From Janthinobacterium fluminis (lineage in GTDB: Bacteria; Pseudomonadota; Gammaproteobacteria; Burkholderiales; Burkholderiaceae_D): a stretch of DNA of 64,000 bases. The notes below the pieces were generated by a model, which saw only the letters and a list, made by a program, of their open reading frames with translations, made no database searches and was not told the origin of the DNA. The stretch covers positions 1 to 64,000 of the forward strand of contig NZ_JAQQXR010000013.1 in assembly GCF_028595325.1 (NCBI RefSeq), read 5' to 3'. Within the stretch, counting starts at the first letter, position 1. The number at the start of each line of letters is the position of its first letter. Both the position numbers and the translations under genes were made by a program. This document shows positions 1-8,977 of the stretch, in pieces.

Positions 1-459
1 TTCCATTTCAACCAGTTCCAGCAGTTCCGCGTCGTCGACCAGGTCGCACTTGTTCAGGAACACGATGATGTATGGAACGCCAACTTGGCGGGCCAGCAGG
101 ATGTGTTCGCGGGTCTGTGGCATTGGGCCGTCAGCTGCGGAGCACACCAGGATCGCGCCGTCCATCTGCGCTGCGCCGGTGATCATGTTTTTGATGTAAT
201 CGGCGTGGCCTGGGCAGTCAACGTGAGCGTAGTGACGCGCTGCGGTTTCGTACTCGACGTGGGCGGTGTTGATGGTAATGCCGCGCGCTTTTTCTTCCGG
301 TGCCGCATCGATCTGGTCGTATGCTTTGGCTTCGCCGCCGAATTTCTTCGACAGGACGGTTGCGATTGCTGCGGTCAGCGTGGTTTTACCGTGGTCGACG
401 TGGCCGATGGTGCCGACGTTGACGTGCGGCTTGGTCCGTTCGAATTTACCTTTTGCCAT
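1..459 (-). CDS. tuf: Elongation factor Tu, N-terminal part (gene runs off the left edge)
   Basis: EF-Tu is the GTPase that carries aminoacyl-tRNA to the ribosome A site. The 153 codons seen here cover most of the G domain. The P-loop GHVDHGKT is at about residues 19-26, DCPGH (G3) near residue 81 and NKCD (G4) near residue 136. The start at 459 has an AGGAGT ribosome site seven bases upstream. It is the fourth gene of a minus-strand tRNA-Tyr, tRNA-Gly, tRNA-Thr, tuf unit, the arrangement of tufB in E. coli, and no terminator is visible between tRNA-Thr and tuf. The 3' part lies outside the window. Identity is essentially certain; whether this is the tufA or tufB copy is inferred from the tRNA linkage. 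Confidence 0.98.
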   Translation of the reverse strand, partial: MAKGKFERTKPHVNVGTIGHVDHGKTTLTAAIATVLSKKFGGEAKAYDQIDAAPEEKARGITINTAHVEYETAARHYAHVDCPGHADYIKNMITGAAQMDGAILVCSAADGPMPQTREHILLARQVGVPYIIVFLNKCDLVDDAELLELVEME

Positions 460-548
460 TTTGAACTCCTAATGATTTGATTAGATTGCTCAGACACACG
501 CCCGACGGTCTGCTTGAATGTGCTGCCATTACCTATTACTGCGAATTC

Positions 549-623
<75 letters not shown>

Positions 624-664
624 TTTGTCATGCGCGCGATGCAAACCGAGCATCTGAAGGGCAC

Positions 665-738
665 TGGAGCGGGTGAAGGGAATCGAACCCTCGTCGTAAG
701 CTTGGAAGGCTTCTGCTCTACCATTGAGCTACACCCGC
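665..738 (-). tRNA. tRNA-Gly (anticodon TCC)
   Basis: A 74-nt cloverleaf with encoded CCA. The acceptor stem is GCGGGTG/CACCCGC, the anticodon loop is CTTCCAA, and the T arm reads GGGTTCGATTCCC. It is the middle tRNA of the Tyr-Gly-Thr-tuf unit, with the same order as the E. coli tufB operon. Confidence 0.97.
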
Positions 739-782
739 AAGTATCGTTCACTTCTTACAACTCAGTCTGCCTTGCAAAAACT

Positions 783-867
783 TGGTGGAGGGGGCTGGAT
801 TCGAACCAGCGTACACATAGTGAGCAGATTTACAGTCTGCCGCCTTTAACCACTCGGCCACCCCTCC
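783..867 (-). tRNA. tRNA-Tyr (anticodon GTA)
   Basis: An 85-nt class II tRNA with a long variable arm and encoded CCA. The acceptor stem is GGAGGGG/CCCCTCC and the anticodon loop is CTGTAAA. It is the first gene of the tRNA-tuf transcription unit. Its 5' end is about seven bases from the predicted transcription start, so the unprocessed leader would be very short. Confidence 0.97.
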
Positions 868-881
868 GCGAGGAACCGCAG

Positions 882-910
882 AGTATGAAGCATTCCAACA
901 CACCTGTCAA
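882..910 (-). promoter_or_regulatory. Sigma-70 promoter of the tRNA-tuf operon
   Basis: On the minus strand a perfect -35 TTGACA (905-910) is followed after exactly 17 bases by the -10 hexamer CATACT (882-887). The bases after the -10 are GC-rich (CTCTGCGG), which is typical of stable-RNA promoters under ppGpp/DksA control. Stringent control is an inference from that discriminator. Confidence 0.8.
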
Positions 911-1037
911 CTGTATCCGCTGCTGCTGTTGCAGATAAAGAAGAAGATGGCTGCTTCGGGGCGTGATTGTAACCTCAGCTTTCAGGAATCTGCAAGGGCA
1001 AGATTGAAATTCTTATTTTTTTCTGTTTTCCCGGCCC

Positions 1038-2573
1038 TCACGCCCCCAGCGCCACCAGCACCTGGCCCTTCAGGGCGCGGATCAGCGAGGCCTCGTCGGG
1101 CGGCACGCCCTCCGGCGCCGGGTGGATGCGGTCGGCGTAGAACAGGCCCAGGCGCGCCGAGTTCACCACCAGCGGCAGCACGATGAAGCTGTGCGCGTCG
1201 GCCAGCAGCGTGCGGTGCCACAGCGGCAGCAGCTCGCGGATTTTCTGCGCGGTGGCGTCGGCGATCATCAGGTCGGCGTCGTTTTCCATGGCCAGGTGGA
1301 ACAGGTCGTTGGCCGGGGCGATGGGGAACTGGAAGCCGGCCTGGCGCTCGATATGCTTTTCGCCGAAGGACAGGCGCCCCCGGTACAGGCCGCTGCGGGC
1401 ATCCTTCAGGCAGACGGTGGCGAAGCGGAAGCCCATGCTGCGGTACAGCGTTTCCAGCACCGTCTGGATCAACTCGTTCATCTTGCTGTGGCCGGCCGCG
1501 CGCATCTGCGTCACCTCCTGCACGCCGGCCAGCAGCAGCTCGCGGGCGTTGGTCGGCTTGCCGCTCGGGTAGCAAGCGTCCTTGCCCTTGTCGCCGGCGT
1601 CCATGGTCGCCAGCATCAGCACGTTCGGCAGGCCGCCGCCGGCATCCTCGCCGGGCGTCTGCGGCCCCAGGTTCATGCTTTCCAGCAGACTCGTCATTTC
1701 CGCGCGCACGGCGGCGAACAGCTTGCCCAACTGTTCCAGCTCGACGCCGAGGGCGGCGCCGAAGCGGGCGTGCAGGGCCCGCCCCTCGGGGCTGTCGGCG
1801 GCGTCGCCGGGGCGCGCCAGCAGCTTGGCCGCGTCGATGCTGAAACTGGCCACCTGGCGCATCCATTCCTGGCGGTTGACGGCGACCTTCTGCAACCCCG
1901 GCGGCAGGGTGCTCAGCGAGCGCACGATGACGTCGGGGATTTTCCATTCGCGCAGCACGGCCGCCGACAACACGTCGAAGCTGCTGCCCAGTATCATTTG
2001 CGAGGCCTGCCCCTGGGTGTGCTTGCCGTCGGCCACCAGCGCGCAGATTTCGCGGAAGCGCTCGTGCTCCTGCGAGGCGATCAGCAGCGGGCCGATGTTC
2101 TTGAACAGGGCGCTGATCGACGCCTCCTCGGCGCCCTGGTAAAAACTCAGGCGCGCCAGCTCGCGGCCGATCAGGCTGGCGCACAGGGCCGCCTCCAGCT
2201 CGACGCGCACGCTGTAGGCGTGCTTGCTGTTGAGCAGGGTGTCGACCAGCAGCATGGCCAGCGCCGTCGTCTTCACATTGTTAAAGCCGAGCAGCGAGAT
2301 GGCCCGCGAAATCGTCGTCACGGCCGTGCCGTTGGCCGTGCGGTAGGTCGGCGTGTTCGACAGGCGCAGGATTTTCTGCGTCAGCGCCACGTCCGACAGC
2401 ACGTAATAGGCGAGGCTTTGCGTGCCCTCGTCGTCCGAGGAGGCCAGTTGCACGACGCGGGCCACCGAGGCGCCCAGCGCGAACAAGCCCTCGTCGCCGC
2501 AGAGTTTTTGCAGCAGCAGGCCGCGCACGGGCCGCTCGGCGCCGGCGGCCGCGCTTGTCGAGGCCATGACCAT
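1038..2573 (-). CDS. HDOD domain protein
   Basis: A 511-residue soluble protein. Residues about 20-215 form an HDOD domain, a catalytically silent relative of HD hydrolases found in bacterial signalling proteins. The segment LSDVALTQKILRLSNTP and the following region on chromosome-like helices match the family pattern of helical repeats. Residues about 330-510 look like a GAF-type sensory fold but lack a signature I can name with certainty. The start at 2573 is preceded by a GGGAGGGGG ribosome site. A second in-frame ATG lies two codons downstream. It is the last of three minus-strand signalling genes, 36 nt after the receiver-TPR gene. A role in signal output with the HD-GYP and receiver proteins is likely but unproven. 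Confidence 0.85.
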   Translation of the reverse strand: MVMASTSAAAGAERPVRGLLLQKLCGDEGLFALGASVARVVQLASSDDEGTQSLAYYVLSDVALTQKILRLSNTPTYRTANGTAVTTISRAISLLGFNNVKTTALAMLLVDTLLNSKHAYSVRVELEAALCASLIGRELARLSFYQGAEEASISALFKNIGPLLIASQEHERFREICALVADGKHTQGQASQMILGSSFDVLSAAVLREWKIPDVIVRSLSTLPPGLQKVAVNRQEWMRQVASFSIDAAKLLARPGDAADSPEGRALHARFGAALGVELEQLGKLFAAVRAEMTSLLESMNLGPQTPGEDAGGGLPNVLMLATMDAGDKGKDACYPSGKPTNARELLLAGVQEVTQMRAAGHSKMNELIQTVLETLYRSMGFRFATVCLKDARSGLYRGRLSFGEKHIERQAGFQFPIAPANDLFHLAMENDADLMIADATAQKIRELLPLWHRTLLADAHSFIVLPLVVNSARLGLFYADRIHPAPEGVPPDEASLIRALKGQVLVALGA

Positions 2574-2609
2574 GACTGTGTCCCCCTCCCTGCCTGTGGT
2601 GGCGCCCGG

Positions 2610-4262
2610 CTAGACGGCGGCGCCGGCGCCCGCGTCGCGCCAGCGGCCCGCGCGGATATTATATTTTTGTAAAATTTTCTGGTGCAGGCCGGACAGCGCC
2701 GGCAGTTTCGCGTTGAGCGGGTCGAGCCGGCGCACGGCGCCGATATAGTCGAGCGCGTGCTGGCCGAGCCGCTCGTCCCAGCCATTATGCTCCAGGCACT
2801 TCAACACGGCCACGGCGGCGTTGAACACCACCTGCGGATTGTCGGGCAGTTTCACGGCCGCCTCGACCATCAGGTCGACGGCGGCGCGGAAGTCGCCCTG
2901 CTGCGCCTTGGCGGCGCCGGCGGCGACCAGGTCGGCCACCTCCTGGCGGCTCTCGTGGGCCAGCGCGACGGCCAGGTCGGCGCGGCCGGCGTTCTCGAAC
3001 ACGGCCATGGCCCGCGCCATCTCGGCGCTGCTGCCGGCGTTGCGCATGACGGCGCGCATGACGTCGGCCGCGCCCTCCTCCCTGCCGTTGTCGAGGCAGT
3101 TGCGGGCCAGCTCGATCTTCAAGCCGCTGGACACGCCGACGCTGTGGCGGCAGGCGAACAGGGCGACGTCGAGGGCCTCGCCGAGGCGCTGCTCGTTGCC
3201 CGTGTACTCGTGCAGCATGGCCGAGGCGACGGCGCTGCACAACTGGCTGTTCTTCTGCCCCGCCATCGACTTGTCGAGGTCGCGGATGACGGCGGCCGCC
3301 TGCACCGGGTCGCCCTTGCGCACCAGGCTGCGCACCAGGCGGGCGTGGTCCTCGGGGTCGCGGAACTCGGAATAGCGGGCCTTGCTGACGACCAGTTTCA
3401 GGGCCTTTTCGGCGGCGTCGACGTCGCCCGCGTCGAGCGCCACCTGGCCCAGCCGGCGCCAGCGCCGCAGCGCGTGCGGCGACAGCGCCACCGCCTCGCC
3501 CAGCGCCGCCTGGGCGGCCGCCGGCTGGCCCAGCGCCTCGTAGGTGCGGGCCAGCCAGTCGTAGGCGTCGAGGAATTTCTTGTTGTTTTCCAGCAAAGCC
3601 TCCAGCATGACGCGGGCCTCTTCGTACTGGCCGCGCAGGAACAGGGTCTTGGCCTGGCCCAGGCGCGCCCAGCCGATCGCCTTGGCCGCGTACAGGGCCG
3701 CGTAGATCGGCTCGGCCTCGGCCGGCTCGCCCAGCAGCACGTGCAGCTCGGCGCGCAGGCGCTGGAAATCCGTGGCGTAGCGGGGCTCCCCGGCGGCGCC
3801 GTCGAGGCAGGCGGCGATGGCGCCGCGCTCGTCGCCCAGTTCCAGGCACTGGTGGACGGGCAGGAAGGCGTTGCGCTTGTCGAGGGCCCGGTATATGCGC
3901 TCAAGCAAGTTGTCGGCAGTGAACGGTTTCAGGATGTAGTCGGTCGGCGCCAGCTCGACGGCGCTGACGACCTTGCCGAAACTGCCCTCGCCGGTGACCA
4001 TGAAAAACATGGTCGTCGCCTGCACCAGCTTGTGGTGGCGCAAGTCTTCCAGCAATTGCTGGCCGTCCTGGCCCCCTTCGAGGTCGTATTCGCACAGGAT
4101 CAGGTCGAAACTCTTCACGCCCATCTGGCGGATCGCCTGGCTGGAGTTGGCCGCGTCGTCGATCTTCGCCAGGCCGCACAGGTTCAGCATATTGTGCAGG
4201 CTGGCGCGCATGCCGGGATGGGGCTCGACGATGAGCGCGGTCAGACCCTTGAGTTCGTTCAT
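2610..4262 (-). CDS. Receiver-domain protein with TPR repeats (altered phosphorylation site)
   Basis: A 550-residue protein. Residues 7-130 form a CheY-like receiver and residues about 145-540 a tetratricopeptide array (for example the helices around LIRGQYEEARVMLEALLENN). There is no DNA-binding or enzymatic output, so it probably acts by protein contacts. The receiver is unusual: the acidic pair normally DD reads Glu13-Pro14, and the phospho-acceptor position in DLILCEYDL is Glu58. The conserved Thr (FMVTGEG) and Lys (ILKPF) are present. This suggests a phosphorylation-independent or phosphomimetic receiver. The start has a strong GGAGGAC ribosome site. It sits 104 nt after the HD-GYP gene and 36 nt before the HDOD gene, probably in one transcription unit. 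Confidence 0.88.
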   Translation of the reverse strand: MNELKGLTALIVEPHPGMRASLHNMLNLCGLAKIDDAANSSQAIRQMGVKSFDLILCEYDLEGGQDGQQLLEDLRHHKLVQATTMFFMVTGEGSFGKVVSAVELAPTDYILKPFTADNLLERIYRALDKRNAFLPVHQCLELGDERGAIAACLDGAAGEPRYATDFQRLRAELHVLLGEPAEAEPIYAALYAAKAIGWARLGQAKTLFLRGQYEEARVMLEALLENNKKFLDAYDWLARTYEALGQPAAAQAALGEAVALSPHALRRWRRLGQVALDAGDVDAAEKALKLVVSKARYSEFRDPEDHARLVRSLVRKGDPVQAAAVIRDLDKSMAGQKNSQLCSAVASAMLHEYTGNEQRLGEALDVALFACRHSVGVSSGLKIELARNCLDNGREEGAADVMRAVMRNAGSSAEMARAMAVFENAGRADLAVALAHESRQEVADLVAAGAAKAQQGDFRAAVDLMVEAAVKLPDNPQVVFNAAVAVLKCLEHNGWDERLGQHALDYIGAVRRLDPLNAKLPALSGLHQKILQKYNIRAGRWRDAGAGAAV

Positions 4263-4366
4263 GTCCTCCGCTCCGAAAAACCGCCCGGCGCCCGCGCGCC
4301 GCGCCCCCAGACTTCAGTGTAGCCGAGCCGGACGCGCCGCGCTGTGGCGGCGCAGCCACGCCGCCG

Positions 4367-5953
4367 CTAGCCCTGCTGCGGCTGCCACAGCGCCGGCTCG
4401 GTGTCGATCAGGTGGATCAGCGCGGCCACCACCTGCGGGTCGAACTGGCTGCCGCTGCGCTCCTCGATGTAGCGGCGCACCTGCGGATACGGCCACGGCT
4501 CCTTGTACGGGCGCTCGTGCAGCAGCGCGTCGAAGACGTCGACGACGGCGACGATGCGCGCCGCCATCGGGATGGCGCGGCCGCGCAGGCCCTGCGGATA
4601 GCCGCCGCCGTCGAAGTGTTCGTGGTGGTTGCCGGCGATCTGCGCGCCGTAGGTCAGGTAGCTGACGCCGTCGACCATGCCGGCGGCGCGCTCCAGGATG
4701 GTCTGGCCCACGCGCGCGTGCAATTGCATCTGCGCGCGCTCCTCGTCCGTGTGCAGGCCGGGCTTGAGCAGGATGCGGTCGGGCGTGGCGACCTTGCCGA
4801 CGTCGTGCAGGATGCTGGCCAGGCCGATCATGTCGACCAGTTGCGGCGTCACCTCGTCCTCGTAGACGTTGCGCTCGCTCAGCACGCCGGCGATCGCGCT
4901 CGACAGCGCCTGCACGCGGCGCACGTGGCCGCCCGTGTCGCTGTCGCGGAACTCGGCCAGGTCGGCCAGCGCCACGACGGTGGCCTCCTGCGCCTTGCGC
5001 AACTGGCCGAACATGTACAGATTGTCGAAGGCGGCGGCGATGCGCTGGCAATACACTTCCAGCAGGTCGCGCTGGATCTGCGCCAGCGGCCACGGCGGCG
5101 TGACGGAGATGGCCAGCTCGCGGTCGCCCTCGGTGTGGATGAACAGCACATTGGCCGGGTGCTCGAACTGGCTGCACTTCTCCGTGAAGGCCTTGTGGAT
5201 GGTCGGCGCCAGCGGGTGCTCGGGCGGCATCGCCCCGACGTCGGCCAGCGCCGCGTAGCCGCCGGTGGCGGCGACGACGGTGGGCACGCCGGTGCCGCCC
5301 TGCATCAGGCACAGCACGCCGTCGGCGCCGACGTCGAGGATGGCGCTGACCTGGTTCAGCACGCCGGAGGCGAATTCGCGCAGCGAGTGGATCTGGTACA
5401 GATTCGTCGCGCCGGCGAGGATCTTGCCCAGGCCGATGCGGCTGCGCTCCAGCATCATCAGGCTTTCATAGGCGCGCAGGGCCGAGATCACCGTCGTAAA
5501 CAGCTTCTGCGTCGTCAGCTCCGTCTTCGCCTTGTAGTCGTTGATGTCGTATTCGATGATGACGCGCTGCTCGGGCGCCTGGCCCGGCTGGCCGGTGCGC
5601 AGCACGACGCGGACGATCGAGTTGTTCAGGTCGGCGCGGATGCGCTTGGCCAGGATCAGGCCGGCGTCGTCCGTCTCCATGACGACGTCGAGCAGCACCA
5701 GGGCGATGTCGGGGGTGTCGCGCAGGATCTCGAAAGCCTCCCTGCCGCTGTAGGCCGAGAACAGCTCCAGCTCGCGCCCCTTGAAGCTGACGTTGCGCAG
5801 CGCCAGCCGGGTCACCGCGTGGACGTCGACGTCGTCGTCGACGATGAGCACGCGCCACAGGCGCTGGTCGGGCGCGGCCAGACCGGCCGGCGGCGGCGCC
5901 TCCTCGTCCTCATCAAGCAGCCAGTTCTCGTCTGCGGCGTTGGATTCGGTCAT
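4367..5953 (-). CDS. Response regulator with DUF3369 and HD-GYP c-di-GMP phosphodiesterase domain
   Basis: A 528-residue cytoplasmic regulator predicted to hydrolyse cyclic di-GMP. Residues about 33-155 are a receiver with an intact acidic pair (VDDDVD) and phospho-acceptor Asp in VLLDVVM. Residues about 175-310 match DUF3369, a GAF-like sensor that occurs in this architecture. The C-terminal third is a complete HD-GYP domain: LHDVGK, the downstream HARVG histidine, and the GYP segment HHEHFDGGGYPQGLRG. All metal-ligand motifs I can check are present, so it should be active. The start at 5953 follows an AAGGAG site. It is the first gene of the minus-strand HD-GYP, receiver-TPR, HDOD series. 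No histidine kinase adjoins it. Confidence 0.93.
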   Translation of the reverse strand: MTESNAADENWLLDEDEEAPPPAGLAAPDQRLWRVLIVDDDVDVHAVTRLALRNVSFKGRELELFSAYSGREAFEILRDTPDIALVLLDVVMETDDAGLILAKRIRADLNNSIVRVVLRTGQPGQAPEQRVIIEYDINDYKAKTELTTQKLFTTVISALRAYESLMMLERSRIGLGKILAGATNLYQIHSLREFASGVLNQVSAILDVGADGVLCLMQGGTGVPTVVAATGGYAALADVGAMPPEHPLAPTIHKAFTEKCSQFEHPANVLFIHTEGDRELAISVTPPWPLAQIQRDLLEVYCQRIAAAFDNLYMFGQLRKAQEATVVALADLAEFRDSDTGGHVRRVQALSSAIAGVLSERNVYEDEVTPQLVDMIGLASILHDVGKVATPDRILLKPGLHTDEERAQMQLHARVGQTILERAAGMVDGVSYLTYGAQIAGNHHEHFDGGGYPQGLRGRAIPMAARIVAVVDVFDALLHERPYKEPWPYPQVRRYIEERSGSQFDPQVVAALIHLIDTEPALWQPQQG

Positions 5954-6185
5954 AACTGCTCCTTAGAGGTGAACAAGGCGCCTGCAATGACGCTCTCCTG
6001 CCTGCCTAGCATAATCAGATTTTGTCAGCCTTACAACCCCATTCTGCCGGATCGGCGCGCGCCCCGGCGCACGCTATATTTTTCCGCAAAACGGCCGCCG
6101 CAGGCTCGCCATCGGCCCGATACTCTGCTACCCTTTAGCCGCACGGGCGGGCGCCTCCGGCCGGCCCAGACAAGGACAGCACACC

Positions 6186-6686
6186 ATGCAAGAACAGCTC
6201 GCCGCCGCGCCGCCGGCCACGTCCGGCCAGGAGCGCGCCGGCCACGAATACCTGGCCTTCACGCTCGGCGCCGAGGAGTACGGCATCGACATCCTGAAGG
6301 TGCAGGAAATCCGCGGCTACGAGGCGGTCACGCGCATCGCCAACGCGCCCGCCTTCATCAAGGGCGTCATCAACCTGCGCGGCATCATCATCCCCGTCGT
6401 CGACATGCGCATCAAGTTCAATCTCGGCACGCCCGTCTACGACCAGTTCACCGTCGTCATCATCCTCAACATCGGCGGGCGCATCGCCGGCATGGTCGTC
6501 GACAGCGTCTCCGACGTCACCACGCTGACGCCGGAGCAGGTCAAGCCGGCGCCGCAGATGGGCACCGCCTTCAGCACGGAATTCCTGATCGGCCTGGGCA
6601 CGGTCGAGGCGCGCATGCTGATCCTGGTCGACATCGACAAGCTGATGTCGAGCGAGGAAATGGCCCTGAGCGAGCCGCACGCCTGA
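6186..6686 (+). CDS. cheW: Chemotaxis coupling protein CheW
   Basis: A 166-residue CheW, the SH3-like adaptor that links chemoreceptors to the kinase CheA. Residues about 22-160 carry the family signature: [40 protein letters not shown], and VDSVSDV near the end. The ribosome site AAGGACAGC is 8-10 bases before the ATG. It stands alone between oppositely transcribed genes, with no cheA, receptor or cheR/cheB nearby. It is therefore an orphan copy that could serve a distant chemotaxis or surface-sensing array. Confidence 0.95.
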   Translation: MQEQLAAAPPATSGQERAGHEYLAFTLGAEEYGIDILKVQEIRGYEAVTRIANAPAFIKGVINLRGIIIPVVDMRIKFNLGTPVYDQFTVVIILNIGGRIAGMVVDSVSDVTTLTPEQVKPAPQMGTAFSTEFLIGLGTVEARMLILVDIDKLMSSEEMALSEPHA

Positions 6687-6696
6687 GTCCGGCGCG

Positions 6697-7647
6697 CTAC
6701 TTCGCCGCCTGCGCGCAAGCCGCGTCGCCGGCCTCGATGCGCTGGTAGCGCACCTCGTACTTGCCCAGGGTCAGCTGGTCGACGGTGAATTTCTCGTGGG
6801 CCTGGATGAACAGATAGCGCACGTTCGAGCGGCGCTCCAGGTCGAACAGGCGGATGAACACGGGCGCGGCGCTGTTGGCGTTGTCGAGCGTCAGTTGCAG
6901 CTCGCCGCCCTTGTTGCCGATCGGGAAACCCTCGACATAGCCGGAGCGGGCCGGCCACGGCTCGCCGTTCGGCGCCGCCTGCGCCAGGGCCTGGCCGTCC
7001 GCGTCGCAGGAGGCTTGCGCCGCGGACGCCGGCAACAGCAGTTGCGACACGGCCATCACCTTGATTTCCGGCTTGGCCGGCGCCTCCGCCGCATACGGCT
7101 TGCCGGCGGCCCAGTCCTCGGCCGCCGCCTCGGCGCGCGGGGCGGCCCGCTGCCCGGCGTGGGCGGGCGTGCCGGCCCCGCCCTGGCCGCCGCCCCAGGC
7201 CGACTCCAGCGCCGACAGGGACGGTTCGCCGCGGCCCAGCGTCAGCGCCGCGGCCAGCCAGCCCAGGGCCAGGCATAGCGCCAGGCTGAGCCACCACTTC
7301 CAGTCGCGCCAGGCGCGGTAGGGCGGCGCCGCGACGCTTTCCTCGGCCTCGTCGGCCTGGCCGTGGCGCTGCTTGCCGCGGCCCTCCTCCTGGTGGGTGC
7401 TTTCCAGCCACTCGATTTCCCACTCCTCGGCGGCGATCCACTCGTCATGCTCCTTGCGCCGCTGCGGGTCGGCCAGCGTGCCATAGGCGCTGTTGAGGAT
7501 GGCCATGATGCGGGCGGCCTTTTCGTCGCCGGGATTCTTGTCGGGATGGTATTTCTGGCTGAGCGCTTTATAGGCGGCACGTATGACTTCCTGCGGCGCC
7601 AGGCGCGCCACCTTCAGGTTGTCATAATGTGTGTGTATCTTTCCCAT
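6697..7647 (-). CDS. Membrane-anchored J-domain (DnaJ-like) protein
   Basis: A 316-residue protein. The N-terminal J domain (residues about 5-70) contains the HPD tripeptide at 34-36 that stimulates DnaK ATPase. A charged linker (71-112) leads to one transmembrane helix (about 118-135). The remaining 180 residues have no repeat or zinc finger of classical DnaJ. They end in an unassigned, probably beta-rich region around GYVEGFPIGNKGGELQLTL. With a cytoplasmic J domain the C-terminal part would face the periplasm. I prefer the ATG at 7647; a GTG six codons upstream (7665) is an alternative. It converges on cheW with an 10-nt gap. Client and partners are unknown. Confidence 0.85.
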   Translation of the reverse strand: MGKIHTHYDNLKVARLAPQEVIRAAYKALSQKYHPDKNPGDEKAARIMAILNSAYGTLADPQRRKEHDEWIAAEEWEIEWLESTHQEEGRGKQRHGQADEAEESVAAPPYRAWRDWKWWLSLALCLALGWLAAALTLGRGEPSLSALESAWGGGQGGAGTPAHAGQRAAPRAEAAAEDWAAGKPYAAEAPAKPEIKVMAVSQLLLPASAAQASCDADGQALAQAAPNGEPWPARSGYVEGFPIGNKGGELQLTLDNANSAAPVFIRLFDLERRSNVRYLFIQAHEKFTVDQLTLGKYEVRYQRIEAGDAACAQAAK

Positions 7648-7754
7648 CGTTTCAATTGTGTCCACAAGCGCGCGACGACGGGTGGTCGCGCTGAATCAGT
7701 CATCATAGCCGATCTGGCAAGCAAAAAACCGCGGCGCCGGCCGCGCCCGCCGCG

Positions 7755-8906
7755 CTACAGGCGGTGGCTGCGGTCGGCCGCCAGCAGGGCCGCCGGCAGC
7801 GCCACGCCGCGGCCGACCACGAGCACCTTGAACAGCTCGCCCATCTCGGCCGGCGACAGCAGTTTTTGCAGCGCGTTGGCCTGCGGCAGGTAGGCCGGCG
7901 CGTCGGACGGGTCGGTGCGCAGCAGCAGCTCGCCGATGCCGGCGCCGAGCAGGAAGCCGGCCTGGTTCATATAGCCGAGCACGTCCAGGCCGGCGTCCTG
8001 GGCCGCCAGCGCCATCGCCGTGAAATCCACGTGGGCCGTGATGTCCTGCAGGCCCGGCAGATAGAAGGGGTCGGCGTGGGCGTGGTGGCGGTAGTGGCAC
8101 ATCAGCGTGCCGGCGGCGCGCTGGCCCAGATAGTATTCGTGGCCCGGGAAGCCGTAGTCGAGCAGGATGGCCGCGCCCGCCGTGCCGGCGCCCAGCATGC
8201 GCGCCAGGGTGCGCATGAAGCCGCAGGCGACGCCGTGCACCTCGCTGACATAGCCGACCGGCAAAGCGTCGGCGTCGCCGATCTGGGCGGCGATCTGCGC
8301 CAGCGCGGCGGCGCCGGCGGCGCGCTCGACGAAGACGAAGCGGCCGGCCTCGACGCCGACGTGCAGCTCGCACCAGCCGGCCGGGGTCTTGCTGACCAGG
8401 CTCACCGGCATGGCGTCGAGCACCTCGTTGCCGAGCACCACGCCGTCGAAGGCGTCGGGGAAGCCGTCCAGCCACACCACCTGCGGGAAGGCGGCCAGCG
8501 CCAGCTCCTGGCGGGCGCGCAGCTCGCCCGACAATTCGACGATGGCGTACTGCTCGACGTGGACGCCGGCGCGCGCCAGCTCGGTCAGCACGTCGTGCGC
8601 CAGCTTGCCGGTGCCGGCGCCGAATTCGAGGAGGCGCGGCGCGCTTTGCGCCATAATAGCGGCTGCGACGTGGGCCAGCGCGGCGCCGAACAGCGGCGTC
8701 AGCTCCGGCGCGGTTGTAAAATCGCCATCCTTGCCCAGCTTCGCGGCGCCGCCGCTGTAATAGCCGAGGTCGGGCGCGTACAGCGCCAGCTCCATGAAGC
8801 GGTCGAAGGGAATGGCGCCGGCGTGCCGCTCGATATCGGCGGCGATGCGGCGCTGCAGGGCGTGGGACGCGGCCAGCGCGTCGCTAGAAGGTGCGGGAAG
8901 AGACAT
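7755..8906 (-). CDS. MidA/NDUFAF7-family SAM-dependent methyltransferase
   Basis: A 383-residue class I methyltransferase of the MidA (DUF185) family. In mitochondria the relative NDUFAF7 methylates an arginine in complex I; the bacterial substrate is not known. The SAM-binding glycine motif LEFGAGTG is at residues 93-100, after the family segment ALYAPDLGYYS. Later motifs such as LLDYGFPGHEYY and DITAHVDFTAM are typical. I start the gene at 8906 (MSLPAP); a longer reading from 8972 adds 22 residues that look non-coding. It is divergent from the SDR-folB-ttcA operon, an arrangement I recall as common in Burkholderiales. Confidence 0.9.
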   Translation of the reverse strand: MSLPAPSSDALAASHALQRRIAADIERHAGAIPFDRFMELALYAPDLGYYSGGAAKLGKDGDFTTAPELTPLFGAALAHVAAAIMAQSAPRLLEFGAGTGKLAHDVLTELARAGVHVEQYAIVELSGELRARQELALAAFPQVVWLDGFPDAFDGVVLGNEVLDAMPVSLVSKTPAGWCELHVGVEAGRFVFVERAAGAAALAQIAAQIGDADALPVGYVSEVHGVACGFMRTLARMLGAGTAGAAILLDYGFPGHEYYLGQRAAGTLMCHYRHHAHADPFYLPGLQDITAHVDFTAMALAAQDAGLDVLGYMNQAGFLLGAGIGELLLRTDPSDAPAYLPQANALQKLLSPAEMGELFKVLVVGRGVALPAALLAADRSHRL

Positions 8907-8977
8907 TCCGGCATTGTAGCGAATCGCCGGCGCGGCTCCACACTTTATGCCAAGATTTGCATCAACCTCCAAGCTAG

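Noticed and set aside
4412..6748. A plus-strand open frame of 778 codons over the HD-GYP gene and cheW
   Set aside because: Low-complexity Arg/Ala/Val product crossing two well-supported genes; no ribosome site.
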